Notes: generated by a model not told the origin, from the sequence alone. 64,000 bases of DNA from Aphanomyces cochlioides (GCA_019828595.1 JAHQRK010000011.1:2170001-2234000), one strand, 5' to 3'; positions 40,513 through 51,375 are shown, counted from the stretch's first letter. Made by a program: numbers and translations.

Positions 40513-41153
40513 AACATTCATCAGTATCCATAGTTTATCTAAAGCGTAAAGCAACAATGGATATCAAGACCATTCATCTCAAGCCATTACACCACGATAT
40601 TCATCCCATAGGTGTGATGCAATTTTGTTTCGCCATTCCTTTGCCTCGTCACTATCGTCTTCCGGCAACTCTTCAGGGCTCTCAAGTTCTGCAGCCGATC
40701 TCTCGATATCAGATTCGGCTTCAATCACAAAAACATCTCTTCGAGTAACGTAAACGACCAATTTACGAGGATCCAACCAGTTTATGAGGAACAATTTCCG
40801 GAACCTTTAAATTTATGCAATGCATTTTCTTATACTCGTTTACTTGAATAATGTTGTTATTTGACGATTTTGATTCTGCATAATATAATACCTGTATAAA
40901 CGGATGATTAATGTGCAAAAACAACCTGCCCAAAACCTTGAAACTTGATAATTGACATACTTTAATCAAGATAAAAAGTTCCTCAATAACTGGTTGGCCA
41001 AGTTTCAGAAAGTGGCCATTTCAAATGAACTTGCCAACACCTATATTCCATAAAAACTGATATCGTTGACAAATTCAATATCACAAGGATTTCAAGATTC
41101 TGTTGATCAAAGCCCCAGTTTGCATACCTTCGTGGGGGCTGAGATAATGGGTG

Positions 41154-42170
41154 TTAAGTGAGTTGAGTCGAAATGTTCCTCGTAAATTGGTCGTTTACGT
41201 TACCACAAGTTCGAATGAAATTGTGAACAACGCATAAAGCTACAACAAGCTTTGTTTGAAATGCGTAGTCGTATTGAACTGGATAGCATAGCACAGGAAA
41301 TCTCTTTTTCAAAATTCCAAATGTGCGCTCAATGACATTTCTCAAGCTTGAATGCCTCAAGTTGAAAAGTTCTTCTTCGGTACGTGGTTTTAGCTTTCCT
41401 TTGCCAAACTCTTTGAGATGATATCGTGTACTGCGGTATGGCGTCAAACATTTTGTCGTCAGTGCATATCGAGCATCCATGAGATCATAAAGGTTTGGCG
41501 ATATGCGGAATCCTTTTGTTAGAGCGTCTTGATAAACCCGTGCATCATTTGCACTGCCTTCCCATCCGGCCAAGACGTAGGTGAATTGGAGGTCGAAGTC
41601 GCACGCGCCAAGAACATTCATCGTTATTCCCTTTCTTCCGCGAAATGGGGCTTGATCACTTGTTGGTACCCATACGGGTATATGTGTTCCGTCAACAGCC
41701 ATTCTTGCATCTTTGAATGGTTTATACTTCTTGCTTCGATGGATCATTGCTGGTATCGAAGAGTCATCATCGGGAATGCGGATGTATTTGTCAGAAACGG
41801 CCAAAATTGCTTCTAACACTCGACTCAATTGGCAGGTCACCGTCTCCCCGGAATGTTAAAATCGATTTTGGAGTTGGTCACTTGAACTGTGGTGTCCAGC
41901 AAAGAACATGAACATTGCCACTTGTTCTTCAACACTAACATTTCGAGTGCTTTTAAGGCCACCACATTGAACAAGTTCCGTAACAAGCAGAGAAAGAACA
42001 TGCTTGGGCATACGAAACTCCTCGACAAATGCATTTTCATTTCCTTCAAAACGTTCCTTGATCCATAGTGCCCCAGACAGAACTGAGTTTCGCTTGGGGG
42101 TCTTGAGCACGGACGGCAAATCTTGTACCAGTACTTGGTTCACCATTACTTGTGTCGGGAGCGTGTCCAT
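41154..42170 (-). pseudogene. Harbinger-C DDE transposase, single nonsense codon
   Basis: The minus strand from ATG 42170 to 41154 is one frame of 339 codons broken only by TAA at 41858-41856. The text on both sides is continuous (SSSDQLQNRF, stop, HSGETVTCQLSRVLEAIL) and matches the HARBI1-type RF.RSGETVS....VL region, where Gln is expected, so CAA or CAG became TAA. The DDE_Tnp_4 catalytic residues are all present: MAVDGTHIPVWVP, AGWEGSANDARV and LRNVIERTFGILKKRFP. A further minus-strand stretch (40794-40579, ending EWRNKIASHLWDEY) resembles the usual C-terminus and may be a last exon. Confidence 0.8.
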
Positions 42171-42700
42171 CCCCGGATGAAGAGCACTTGACGAAGATGA
42201 CTCATCATGTGTGATAAAGCGGAAATGGCGCGAGGAAGCTTCATAATTTTATGAAATTTTATGCATCCAGACAGCCAAAAAATATCAGGAAAAAACAGTC
42301 CAATTTTTTTGGTATTTTTGAACCAAAAAAGTAAAAAATAATTTGGCCAAAAATTGGAGTGTGATCCAGACTCACCCTAAATCTAAAAGTACATTACGAA
42401 GTACAATTATTCCTACGAAAAAAATGAATACAGAAATTTATACATTTTTATTGTCAATTTCATTCGAAATTGTGAGGGGGTCCGAAATGTATCGATTTTT
42501 CAAATCGATCTGCAAATCGCTCAGCCAATCAGAATCGAGTATTCACCTAATTCACGCAAAACACACCCAGACACACGTGTAATTAATTTGGGACACTTGC
42601 CATACTTTCCATTTATACTTGACTTCAGTATGATCGAATCGATTTGGAATAGAATTCGATTTTGGTAAAAAAATACAAATTTGGGTGAAAAAGACAATAT

Positions 42701-43795
42701 CTAAATGCTAAGTGTACATGGAAGATTTTTCGCCGAGGGAGCATCGATATCACCTTCTGGATCAATGGTATCCTCAATCGCCATGTTCGTCATCAAGTCG
42801 TCCAGTACAGTGTTTTCCAAGCAGCCTTGGGTCTCTTCACATTCTTCAACGGTACCATCAAGAAGCTGGCACTTTCGAAAGCCATTACTTTGTGGTAGTG
42901 TATCCCACACTGACGTGATCCACGACAGCAACGTCGATCGAGACGGCGCACGCAGCCTGAGGTTCGTATTCATAGACTTACTGCTACGAAGCTGGCGACG
43001 GTTTCTGACCAGCCACTTCTCTCTCAAACTGGCTTTCAGAGGACGAATCCATGCGACGTCCGCTGGTTGGCAACACCAAGTAAATCTCAGGGGAATTCGC
43101 TCAAGAATGACATTGATGGATTTGGCGTATGAAACGGACACATCAGTGAAATGGGCACTGAAATCATCCCACAACAGAAGAACCTTCTTCATCGCCAGGT
43201 CATCTCTATCGCCAAAATGGTACATCAAAAACGCTTATGGCATGCTCGAATTCCACCATGCTTTAGGGTTTGCGTAGATTTGGCAACCAAGGCTTTCTTG
43301 AAGGGGCTCAACTTCAGTCCAAACGTGCCGGCCGAATCCATGGCGCATGGTAAGGCTTTCTTGTACGACTTCACACTTCTTTGATTTCGCAACTTTCAAG
43401 ACCAGAAACAGCGGGTGCTTTCTCCCACTTGAGTCGGCTAGAACCATCGCTGTTGCGCGCTCTTTGGTGTTTCGCCATACTTCACCCAGAGAGGTTTCCG
43501 GCTAGTTGGCTTCAACGTTTTTGACGGCAAGTATTTATAGTTGACGGCGGTCTGATCTGCATTATAGATCATATCGATATCATTGGCAATTAGCAAGTCC
43601 TTGTCACGCTGCGAGAAAGCGGCGAGAGTTTCCAAGCCGTCATCATCCGAGTCTTGTCCAACCCTTGTCTTCGCTCGAAGGCTCAGTCGATGTCTTTTAT
43701 TAAATCCTTGGATCCAATGTCATCCTGCTTTAAATTCGTCTTCAGGCAACCCAACGATGGCAGCAGTCTTAAGTGCCATGATCCTGTAGAATGCT
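42701..43795 (-). pseudogene. pogo-type (DDE_1) transposase relic
   Basis: Reading leftward: MALKTAAIVGLPEDEF, a TGA at about 43737 where Trp would fit, then HWIQGFNKRHRLSLRAKTRV (CENP-B-like DNA-binding part), DIDMIYNADQTAVNYKYLPS (first Asp), a frame change near 43440-43520, then VLLLWDDFSAHFTDVS (second Asp) and WCCQPADVAWIRPLKASL (third Asp). The C-terminus ends at 42701. It is a different pogo family from the intact one at 30.4-32.1 kb. At least one nonsense codon and one or two frame breaks make it inactive. Confidence 0.75.
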
Positions 43796-43796
43796 A

Positions 43797-44330
43797 TAGA
43801 TTTATCGTTAATGTGGGATGAGGGCTCTAATTTATGGCGGAGTTATAGTTTTATGTTAAAGTCGGGATAACGCAGTCAGTGACATGTTTTGTCGTCGAAT
43901 GTTTATTGTTTGTTAAATCTATGGCTCTAAAATATTAAAGATTTATATTCAAGGTAGGATAAGGCCTCTAGTTTTATGTTTCAGTATCGGAGTTAAAATT
44001 TAATGTTTAAGACAGGACAATGCAGTCATTAATATGTTTTATTGTTGAAGCTATGGCTCTAATATCCTAAAGGTTTATGTTTAAGGTAGAATAAGGCCTC
44101 TAGTTTTATGGCTCAGTAACGGAGTTAAAGTTTTACGTTGAAGGCGAGATAAAGTAGTCAGTGATTTATGTTTAAGGGAGGATAAGGACTCTAGTTGTAT
44201 GGCTCGATAACGGAGTTAAAGTTTTATGTTGAATGCAGGATAACGTAGTAAGTGATATGTTTTATCGTCGAATGTTTTGTTGTTTGTTAAGGCTATGATT
44301 CTAGTATGCTAAAGATTTATGTTTCCGAGG
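43797..44330. repeat. Degenerate tandem repeats next to the pogo relic
   Basis: About four diverged copies of a unit containing GATAAGG(C/A)CTCTAGTTTTATG, GTAACGGAGTTAAAGTTTTA and a GTCAGTGA...TGTTTTATCGTCGAATG part, starting near 43822, 43965, 44092 and 44180. Unit length varies (about 90-140 bp) because of internal deletions. No coding capacity. Confidence 0.7.
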
Positions 44331-46043
44331 TTCTTCACATAAAGGTTCTTGTTTGCTCGTATTGACTTCAGTACATTACGTTATTTTACTGACAAACATA
44401 ATCGTTCGTATTTTGCACCATAACAACACCTATTTGTTCTTTTCACTTACCATAAGTGATTATTCGAAATTCGAGTTCAATACATAATACCCATATTACC
44501 CATTTGATAAAATTCGAACTTCGTGAGTATACAAATTTCAAGAAATGCATACCGCAACAGCAATAACAGCAACAACATCAGACACCCCTTCAGATGGAAC
44601 TAACCTTCGGTGAAGTGGGATATCGGAGATATCCTCGTACACACTTCCCTCGGAACAAGAAACAACGAAATCCAAGAGTGGCTCGATGATTCCTGGCTTG
44701 TTAAAATTTATCACCGTTGCTTGTCGCACGCGTTCAAGCAACGATTCGGGACACATCAACGCTCACTTGAAACGCTCCAGCAATGTGTGGCGTGACGGCC
44801 AACGGCGCGGGCAACTTGGATTCGGTTTATTCTTTCCGTTCGAACGGGGGGAGACGGGGAATGCCCCCCCTTTGCCCCCTCTCGAAAATCCTGATTCAAT
44901 GGCGTGAACTAATACAGACGACCAGAGCTTGCAAGCATGTGGTCACGTGGTGTGCTGAATTTCAGCGTCCATATCAGAGGAGGCGCGTCCGTTCATCGTT
45001 GAGGGAAGGAGGTGGGTGGAAAGAGGCTGCACTGCGTCTGCCTCGCATGGGTGCAAGCGTGGAGGGGGTCGAGAAAAATAGAACCAACGTGGCTTGGCTG
45101 CGCTTTGAGATATGCAATTGCATGCATGGGAAGCAAGGTGATAGGATGCCACATGACAAGATATTTGAAGCACCGTTGACAGTCTCACCACATGCCAAGG
45201 CAAGAGCGAGGAACTAAACATCGAAGAAATCACCCCCCCCAAAACGAGCGTGGGATGCTCTGCGTGCTTTTCTCGATGCCAAGACGCTGTACATCCGTCC
45301 AAGTTTGCTTGCGTACAGTGCGCTACCTTAGCGAGCTACAGTTGTGTGGCGGCTGTATGCTTTGTCGAGCTATCCCAGCTGGGTACAGTGTAGAAGACAG
45401 GCAGCTTGACTGTCTACGTGGTGGCCACCACATTGTCGAACGAATTGGCGATGGATTCACAACAGACGACACATCGGATTCGATCCGATTCCAGCGGGCC
45501 GCATTCTCTCGAGATCGCAACGTGCTTGGCGACCACCGTGTCTTTTACGTGAGGAGTGTGGCGTCGCGTTGGTAGCAAACTAAAAGTGCTGTCCGTCTTC
45601 TCTGGAATGACGGGGGACAAGTCGTGTGTGTGGGGGGGTGCGCACCTGGCCTGCGTTGTATTGGTAAATTGTGCATCTATTACACACACGGAGAACTTTA
45701 GCGTCGATGGTCAGCAAGCCGCACATGATGTGTCGCAATGGATTTGAAGAGGAAGAACAACCATTAGTCACAGTGTCTACAAGGGGCACGACAACGAGAT
45801 ACCAATCCCACATTGCGCGCGGAGCCGACGTCGCTCCAACTTGGTCACCAATGTCAAGAGGAACGCTCGCCATGATTGCGAGCGCAGCTTGGGTCATGTG
45901 TCGAGTCAAATGGAACCACCTGCGACGAGTATAAAAACGTAGAGCCAACCACACCGACGCCAACAACCTCGTCAACATTGTAGAGCTCGCCAAGTCCATC
46001 GAACCCGAGTCGCGCTAGCTGGGATACATGCTCATGAGAAGCT
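44331..46043. other. No recognised gene
   Basis: Short frames exist on both strands (for example minus 45580-45999, 139 residues with a hydrophobic stretch WYLVVVPLVDTV), but no family, repeat or consistent exon structure was identified. A run of C/G homopolymers lies at about 44845-44875 and 45231-45242. Confidence 0.3.
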
Positions 46044-46451
46044 ATGGTCGTTGGAGCAGCTATAAGTTACAGGCACGTGAACGTGGCAGAACATTATCGA
46101 GCAAATAATATATGCGACGGACATTGCTTCCTCCGTAAAAAGAAAGTTACGCGTGCATATGCTATCGACTATTTCGTCGAGCACGACGAGAGAGGAGGCT
46201 TTTGTCAAACCATTACTCGTGTGCAGAGGCTACGATTGAAATGCGCCGACCATCCAAGATCTTCACAATCCATGGCGTCAACCAGAACCACGTCTCCTTC
46301 TGCCACGAGATCGCATTCTAACGTTGAGATCTCAAGTCCTCCCGCTGATTACTTTGCCCGAGTCGCCGAGCAACAGAGGCCACCACTGCCGCCGCTGCGG
46401 GACGATGGAGGGATGACTAGAGTACACTGCCAGGGTACGAAACCAAGTTGA
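46044..46451 (+). CDS. Hypothetical ORF of 135 residues
   Basis: An open frame from ATG 46044 with protein-like text (DGHCFLRKKKVTRAYAIDYF, then FCQTITRVQRLRLKCADH) and a Ser/Thr/Pro-rich C-terminus. No domain recognised. It borders the relic at 46530-46960, so it may be part of decayed repeat sequence. Confidence 0.25.
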   Translation: MVVGAAISYRHVNVAEHYRANNICDGHCFLRKKKVTRAYAIDYFVEHDERGGFCQTITRVQRLRLKCADHPRSSQSMASTRTTSPSATRSHSNVEISSPPADYFARVAEQQRPPLPPLRDDGGMTRVHCQGTKPS

Positions 46452-46529
46452 AAGTCAACGAGGAGTACAAGTTTGCAACAACGAGAAACGTGATCCGTGG
46501 TTGTTGAAGCCACGAAAGCGTGTCCTTCC

Positions 46530-46960
46530 AACGGAAATCCAACGTCGATTTCAAGGAGAGAGATCACACTATTGGACGCGATGGACATGGCCCCGGCTAA
46601 CGTCAGTCACCATGACGACGAGAGAGGCTTGTGGAGCCTGTTGCCGTGGAAAATGCCGCCGTGAAGCCAAAGCAAGGGCGTGTCGTCTCCTCTGCAAGTC
46701 GTCGTGGCGAGAGGACATTTCTATGTGCGATGGGTGAGCGAGGCATGATTTTTTTGCCGAGCGTACTATTTCAAGAAAATGTTGTGTCCCATTCTTCTCA
46801 TGCTCCATGACCACGCGCGGAATGCCTGCCACAACGAACAAATCCCACGTGGCATCTTGACGTGGCACCCTCAGTGGCCACCGCGATTCGTAGCAATCGC
46901 AGTTGCTTCATGCCTTGGACCGATTCTACTCACATGGGTGCTTTCTTTTAGGGTGAAGTA
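46530..46960 (-). pseudogene. Unknown dispersed gene family, copy B (block 4)
   Basis: The minus strand encodes DATWDLFVVAGIPRVVMEHE, then HFLEIVRS, SHIEMSSRHDDLQRRRHALA and PRQQAPQASLVVMVTDVSRG. This aligns in the same frame with the plus strand at 33150-33480. Sequence at 46905-46945 matches 33000-33035 in reverse (GACCGATTCTACTCACATGG-like). Function unknown. Confidence 0.45.
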
Positions 46961-48294
46961 CTCTGGAGGTCGTACTCCCTCCGGAGGTAGTGTGTCGGAG
47001 TAAAAGGAGTGATAACACTAACACGACATGTCGTGTTAACATGAGTAGTAAGGTTTTCAAGCTTCAGTTTCACCGTAAGGTTTTCAGTTCATAGAGTTCA
47101 AAAATAGGGACGACCCACAGTGGCAATTCAGATGAAGCAAATTCTTACCAGTCGAATATTGACACCAACTCTGAGTGGCGTGATGAGCAATCGAGCGATG
47201 TGGCAGAGATGCTAAGCATCAATAGCCTGCTGAATGCACCTGACAACGACGACGAGAAGAGCATTGGACAACCAGACCACCTCAGTGCGTTTGATTTTTC
47301 GCTACCTATTGTCAAAAATCGATTTTAGAATCAACTAGCCAATCAAAATGCACATCTTCTAATTATCAGCCAATTATATGCCTTTAATTTTGCCCTCGCT
47401 TCCTCACTTGTGCCAAAACGTCGACAGAAAATCACAACAACAACGGTTCCTTGCGCAAAAGCTGCACATTCCCAGCATAGCCGATGGCTCCAGGAGCAAC
47501 TCTTTAGATGACATTAGTAAAAGATACATTTAAAGAGAAAAAGATATTCAAAATCGATTGGGCAAGTCGACTGGAAAGTCCAAATTTTGAGCGAAATTGA
47601 CTACATTTGACAGTATCCACCAAACAGTGATATCGATGGTTTGAAGCTTCGTAGCTCATGATTGTATGATAACCAATATTGTGCTTTTGCTGCAAATTTC
47701 TATTTTTTGCGTGATTTCTCTATTTCACCACAATGACTCCTTGAACCACGCCAGATGGAAAATATGGCGATAAGCTTCATCAAAGCAGGTCCGTCCTAGC
47801 TCAACTATTACTTATCATCAATTTTAAGCATTATTCATCGTTGTGGCGAGCAAAATCTAATGCGTGTTGCTTTTTACCCACAATTTCATCCAGGATATGT
47901 GAAATCGTACATGCTGAGAAGTTAGTGAGCATTTTGCTCAGTCAAAACAGCCGTATCTTGCGTCACACGCTCCTCGCGGCTTTCTTAAGAATTATTTGAA
48001 TCATCTCGTCTGTCTGCATGAGCGGACGAGCGTGGACACAGGAGCATGATCGATGATGGTTCAGGGGTGTCCCGACATTGTTGTTTATAATTGACCAATC
48101 AAATCAATTTATAATTTATTTTTATCCAATCAGATGCGTGATCGATTGGCGGCGCGATTCGACTGGCGTGATTCGATTGCGCAGGAAGTGGAAATTTGTA
48201 CCAAATCGACAATACGATGCTTCAAATTCAATGACAGCACTTATTACGACGGAGTACTCTGTCGGTAGTATTGACCTAGAAGGTCGATTTTCTC
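46961..48294. other. AT-rich spacer
   Basis: No gene recognised. Several CCAATCA motifs (47338, 47372, 48092, 48128). The segment 48150-48200 (GGCGTGATTCGATTG...GGAAATTTGTACCAAATCGA in pieces) closely resembles 32415-32460, another shared part of the two inverted regions. Confidence 0.4.
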
Positions 48295-48440
48295 CACCCT
48301 ACTTTCTTTCGAGATGTCCGTGGCTTGGGAGACCACCACGGGTGTACGTACGACCTGGACTTGTCTGCCATTGCTGCCATGGTTGTCATGGGAATTTGTA
48401 CCTCTCGCCGTCACCGAAATGACGATTGTTGGAACGCGAG
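48295..48440 (-). repeat. Block 3 of inverted duplication (copy B)
   Basis: Reverse complement of 32870-33005: shared ATCGTCATTTCGGTGACGG and TCTCCCAA(G/A)CCAC(G/T)GACAT segments. The minus-strand translation IVISVTARGTN...VVSQATDISKES parallels the copy at 32.9 kb. Confidence 0.6.
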
Positions 48441-48601
48441 TTCCTTCAGGCGCAAAGATGAGTCGGTGGCTGTGAGGCCACGAGTGCTTTTTGAAGAGTG
48501 TATTGATGGTTAGCACTAAGTCTACCTATTGTGCTTTGCAATGATTTTGTCACTCGAATTAGCACTGTAAATCAATGTTACAGATAGAATAATAATGGGC
48601 C

Positions 48602-49615
48602 TTGGTTACGCAATTCAATGGCGGTTTGAACGTTACACGAGGCCGGAATGAATGGAACATAGCACACAGTGGGGTGACTGTTCGTGATTTCACCATTGCA
48701 GCACGAATCATGTCCGTACCAATGCAGCGCTACATTACTGTTTCTTTCAACGTGAAAATTGGCAAACCTCAGGGAAACAGCAAAACATACGCCGAGCCAG
48801 CTACTACGTTTACATTCGACATGACGGAAGACTCATTTGGCGGACTGCGATTCAAAGTAACAGAGCGACTGGCACAAGTCACTGCTCGATACAACGAAAG
48901 TCATGCAACAACGAAAGACAAATCTGTTCTGCAATACGACGAATCATTCTTGATACTGGTAAAACCCGCGGTCAGCACAAAGCAGGCGAACTTTGTAGTA
49001 ATCGACGAGTCTAACTTTATGTCCACAGTTGCTGTTGCATGGGCAAACCACCACATGAAACAAAGCCAAGGAGGCAATTTTGTCCTGGATGTATTTGTCT
49101 ATGTCGATAAAGTTGATCGTAACGCCAAGCAAATTCGACGAGCAACACCTGATCGACGCGCAGAAATGGCACGTCAAATTCTAGCAGTGGACCGCGAGAG
49201 ACAACCAGGGCCGTCTGCTCTTACATACATCAGTACAAGCTATGCACGGCAAATCGCTACACCTGATTTTGTAAATCTGCCGAACAATGCTTCTATTCGA
49301 CAACTCAATCACATTGACAACGAAATGGAAACTATTGAGCAAGAACGTGAGTCTAGAGCTCGTGAGTCCGAGCAATTGTACCGTGAAATTCGCTTCATGA
49401 TCAACGGCGATTCTGTGAAAATGGTTGTGAATATTGCTGACTTGAGATCTGCATTGGGGTTACCTCAGTTCGATTTGTATGCACCCTTCAGAGCTCCTGT
49501 GCCCTTCCAAGATCCCGTTAATATGCAAGATGAAGATCATGCAGATGAATCAAACGAGACGCAAGAAGCATTAGAAATTATAATGAAGCATTCGATAATT
49601 GAAATTCATTTCTAG
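48602..49615 (+). CDS. Accessory protein of the IS630-like transposon, unknown function
   Basis: The open frame covers 337 codons from TTG 48602; the first in-frame ATG is 48710 (301 residues, MSVPMQRYITVSF). An ATG at 48595 (MGLGYAIQWRF) is in another frame, so the true start may use a short upstream exon or a frameshift has occurred. Residues about 1-200 look mainly beta (ITVSFNVKIGKPQ, ATTFTFDMTEDSFGGLRF, GGNFVLDVFVYVDKVD). Residues about 235-275 are an acidic/basic coiled coil (NHIDNEMETIEQERESRARE). The end is acidic. No known nuclease, helicase, chromodomain or DNA-binding motif was recognised. Confidence 0.7.
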   Translation: MVTQFNGGLNVTRGRNEWNIAHSGVTVRDFTIAARIMSVPMQRYITVSFNVKIGKPQGNSKTYAEPATTFTFDMTEDSFGGLRFKVTERLAQVTARYNESHATTKDKSVLQYDESFLILVKPAVSTKQANFVVIDESNFMSTVAVAWANHHMKQSQGGNFVLDVFVYVDKVDRNAKQIRRATPDRRAEMARQILAVDRERQPGPSALTYISTSYARQIATPDFVNLPNNASIRQLNHIDNEMETIEQERESRARESEQLYREIRFMINGDSVKMVVNIADLRSALGLPQFDLYAPFRAPVPFQDPVNMQDEDHADESNETQEALEIIMKHSIIEIHF

Positions 49616-49621
49616 ATAAGT

Positions 49622-50731
49622 CTAGACTGAACCCGTGTCCATCGCAAATTTTGTTGGGTCTAAACCATCAGACTCGTATCCACAATGCCGGTAGAGATTG
49701 ATACCCATATCGCTTGGACCTATTGACTCTGTACATCGTTTCAAGGCAACTTCCAAAGTCCGCTTGACGTCAATGCGGAAAGCCAAGGGATAGTTCAGAA
49801 TCCATTTTTTCAATTGTGAAAACGCAACTTCAGTCGGGTTTAATTGGGGGGAGTAGGGTGGAAGGAAGAACAAAAGAGCACCTCTTGAGTGTACAGCGAT
49901 TTCCAATTCACGATACATATGGATCTTTGCGTTATCCAGAATCAGTATGGATCTTGGCAAAGGCCAGGGGTTGAGGTATGGGATTATTCTTTCACACATG
50001 ACTTCATGAAACTTTGCTCGATCAAGTGTACCTTCCGTGCAATCCCATCCAAAAAAACCTGTACAATCAAACGCAGCGAGCACTGATACTCTCTCGCCCC
50101 TATTGAATGGTAGTGATACAATTGCAGGTGTATTTCGCCTTGACCAAGCATACTTTCTGAGAGCGTCACGACCATCTTTCGAAGTCTCGTCTACAAACAC
50201 CAATTGAGTGGGATGGCTGTAAAATGGTTGCAATCGATGGTGGTACATTCGTATTTCGCGGTCGCTACTTTCTCGAGCGCGCTTTTCGAGCACCTTTCTA
50301 CTGAGGTTGAGATCAAACTTTAACGCCCGGCATATTGTCGACGTGCTGATATTCTTCAGAGTTGGGAATCTAATCTCAAGCTCTGCTTGGAGTTCCTCGA
50401 TGTAAAAGCAAGGGTGATCAACAGAGTATTCATTGACAAATGCCAGTACATCGGCGTCCCAGTTGGATCCACGGCGTGTTGGCTCTTTGATACCAACGTG
50501 ACCAACCCGCTTGAACTGAAGGTTCCATCGTAGTATTGATCGTTGGGACATTCCAAGCAAGATATGAATGTCAGCTACCGATAAGCCATACACATATCTC
50601 AGTACAATTGAACGCCATCGCATGTCGACACTGTGCGTCATGTCAAGACAAATCGATCGAAAGTGCCATTGAGAACTCATCGTCGAGGCATATAAATAGA
50701 CGAAACTCCATCGATTTGCTTGTTTATTCAT
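49622..50731 (-). CDS. IS630-like DDE transposase, intact
   Basis: 369 residues from ATG 50731, with an alternative Met at 50680 (MSSQWHFRS). The N-terminus has a helix-turn-helix (YVYGLSVADIHILLGMSQRS, then ILRWNLQF) and a second winged-helix-like region (LKNISTSTICRALKFDLNLS). Catalytic blocks of the DDE_3 family: LVFVDETSKDGRD with AWSRRNTPAI; RSILILDNAKIHMYRELE; and FLPPYSPQLNPTEVAFSQLK (Glu as third residue). No stop or frameshift. The DDE triad with Glu separates it from the DDD mariner enzyme at 28.9 kb. It would recognise the ends at 48529 and 50862 and insert at TA. Confidence 0.9.
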   Translation of the reverse strand: MNKQANRWSFVYLYASTMSSQWHFRSICLDMTHSVDMRWRSIVLRYVYGLSVADIHILLGMSQRSILRWNLQFKRVGHVGIKEPTRRGSNWDADVLAFVNEYSVDHPCFYIEELQAELEIRFPTLKNISTSTICRALKFDLNLSRKVLEKRARESSDREIRMYHHRLQPFYSHPTQLVFVDETSKDGRDALRKYAWSRRNTPAIVSLPFNRGERVSVLAAFDCTGFFGWDCTEGTLDRAKFHEVMCERIIPYLNPWPLPRSILILDNAKIHMYRELEIAVHSRGALLFFLPPYSPQLNPTEVAFSQLKKWILNYPLAFRIDVKRTLEVALKRCTESIGPSDMGINLYRHCGYESDGLDPTKFAMDTGSV

Positions 50732-51059
50732 GCAAAAACAACTTTATTCTTGTATCTTTAGAGGACTGGTAATTCAAGGGGATACCCTTGTAAATCAATC
50801 GTTACAGACCATCAACTACGACATTTTAAGCGACGATTAGCCAAAATCTTTGCAAAGCACAATACATGAATGGTGCACATAGCTTCCTGCACGACTTATC
50901 TAAATCTATATCTGTTCTCTCTAATCTAATAAATGTAGCTCACATGTTTCCTTTGATCATGGTGCATGATGCATGAACGTGCAAAGCCGATCCTCCGGGA
51001 AGGGCCAACACCTCTCAACAACGATTTCGTCGAGTCCATGACGGCTAGCGCAGTCGTGG

Positions 51060-51375
51060 GCTACAACCAACAGAATCGAGCGCATGGACCGCCAGCAGGA
51101 GAATGCAAGGAAGGACGGCGAAGAAGCGAGATCGTTCTTCGTGCAAGCAATCCAGAATTGTTCGCGCTACAAGTTTGGCGTTATTCCGACACTTGATCGT
51201 TGACGGATCCATCGTTGTAAACGTAAACTCTGGTCAGTGTCAGCAGTATGCAGCCGAAGGCTTGATCGACTGCTTGAACGATGGCTGTAATGTCCAGACG
51301 TTCGCTCCAGCGGCGATTGCGTCCAGAGGATGATCACGTTGACGTTCTCCATTGATACCGTACGAAAACGCATTT
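51060..51375 (-). repeat. Block 2 of inverted duplication (copy B)
   Basis: Reverse complement of 32495-32810: GCGATTGCGTCCAGAG(G/C)ATGATCA, GTAATGTCCAGACGTTCGCT and CTTCGTGCAAGCAA/TTT are shared, with about 80% identity by eye. It is directly continuous with block 1. Confidence 0.65.

Larger units (their letters stand above)
39097..42377. mobile_element. PIF/Harbinger transposon, full-length but mutated (Harbinger-C)
   Basis: The inverted ends share GGGTGGGTCTGGAT (left) and GGGTGAGTCTGGAT (right, inverted), flanked by TAA at 39094-39096 and 42378-42380. It has the two genes typical of PIF/Harbinger, a Myb/SANT-type gene on the plus strand and a DDE transposase on the minus strand, arranged convergently. 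Subterminal regions are AT-rich with many TTTTTGG/CCAAAAA motifs. Confidence 0.85.
48529..50862. mobile_element. IS630/Tc1-like transposon with accessory gene
   Basis: Inverted ends starting TTGTGCTTTGCAA (48529 and, inverted, 50862) run 21 bp with one mismatch, flanked by TA (48527-48528, 50863-50864). It contains two convergent genes whose stop codons are six bases apart (49615 and 49622): an intact transposase on the minus strand and a long frame of unknown function on the plus strand. Together they fill the 2334-bp element almost completely, which indicates that the second gene is a real component and not flanking sequence. Confidence 0.88.

Noticed and set aside
43797..44330. CRISPR-like array
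   Set aside because: The repeats are diverged, long, and of uneven period, in a eukaryotic sequence; no short identical repeats with unique spacers.
48944..49375. Short minus-strand frames inside the accessory gene
   Set aside because: Shadows of the long plus-strand frame; no independent features.
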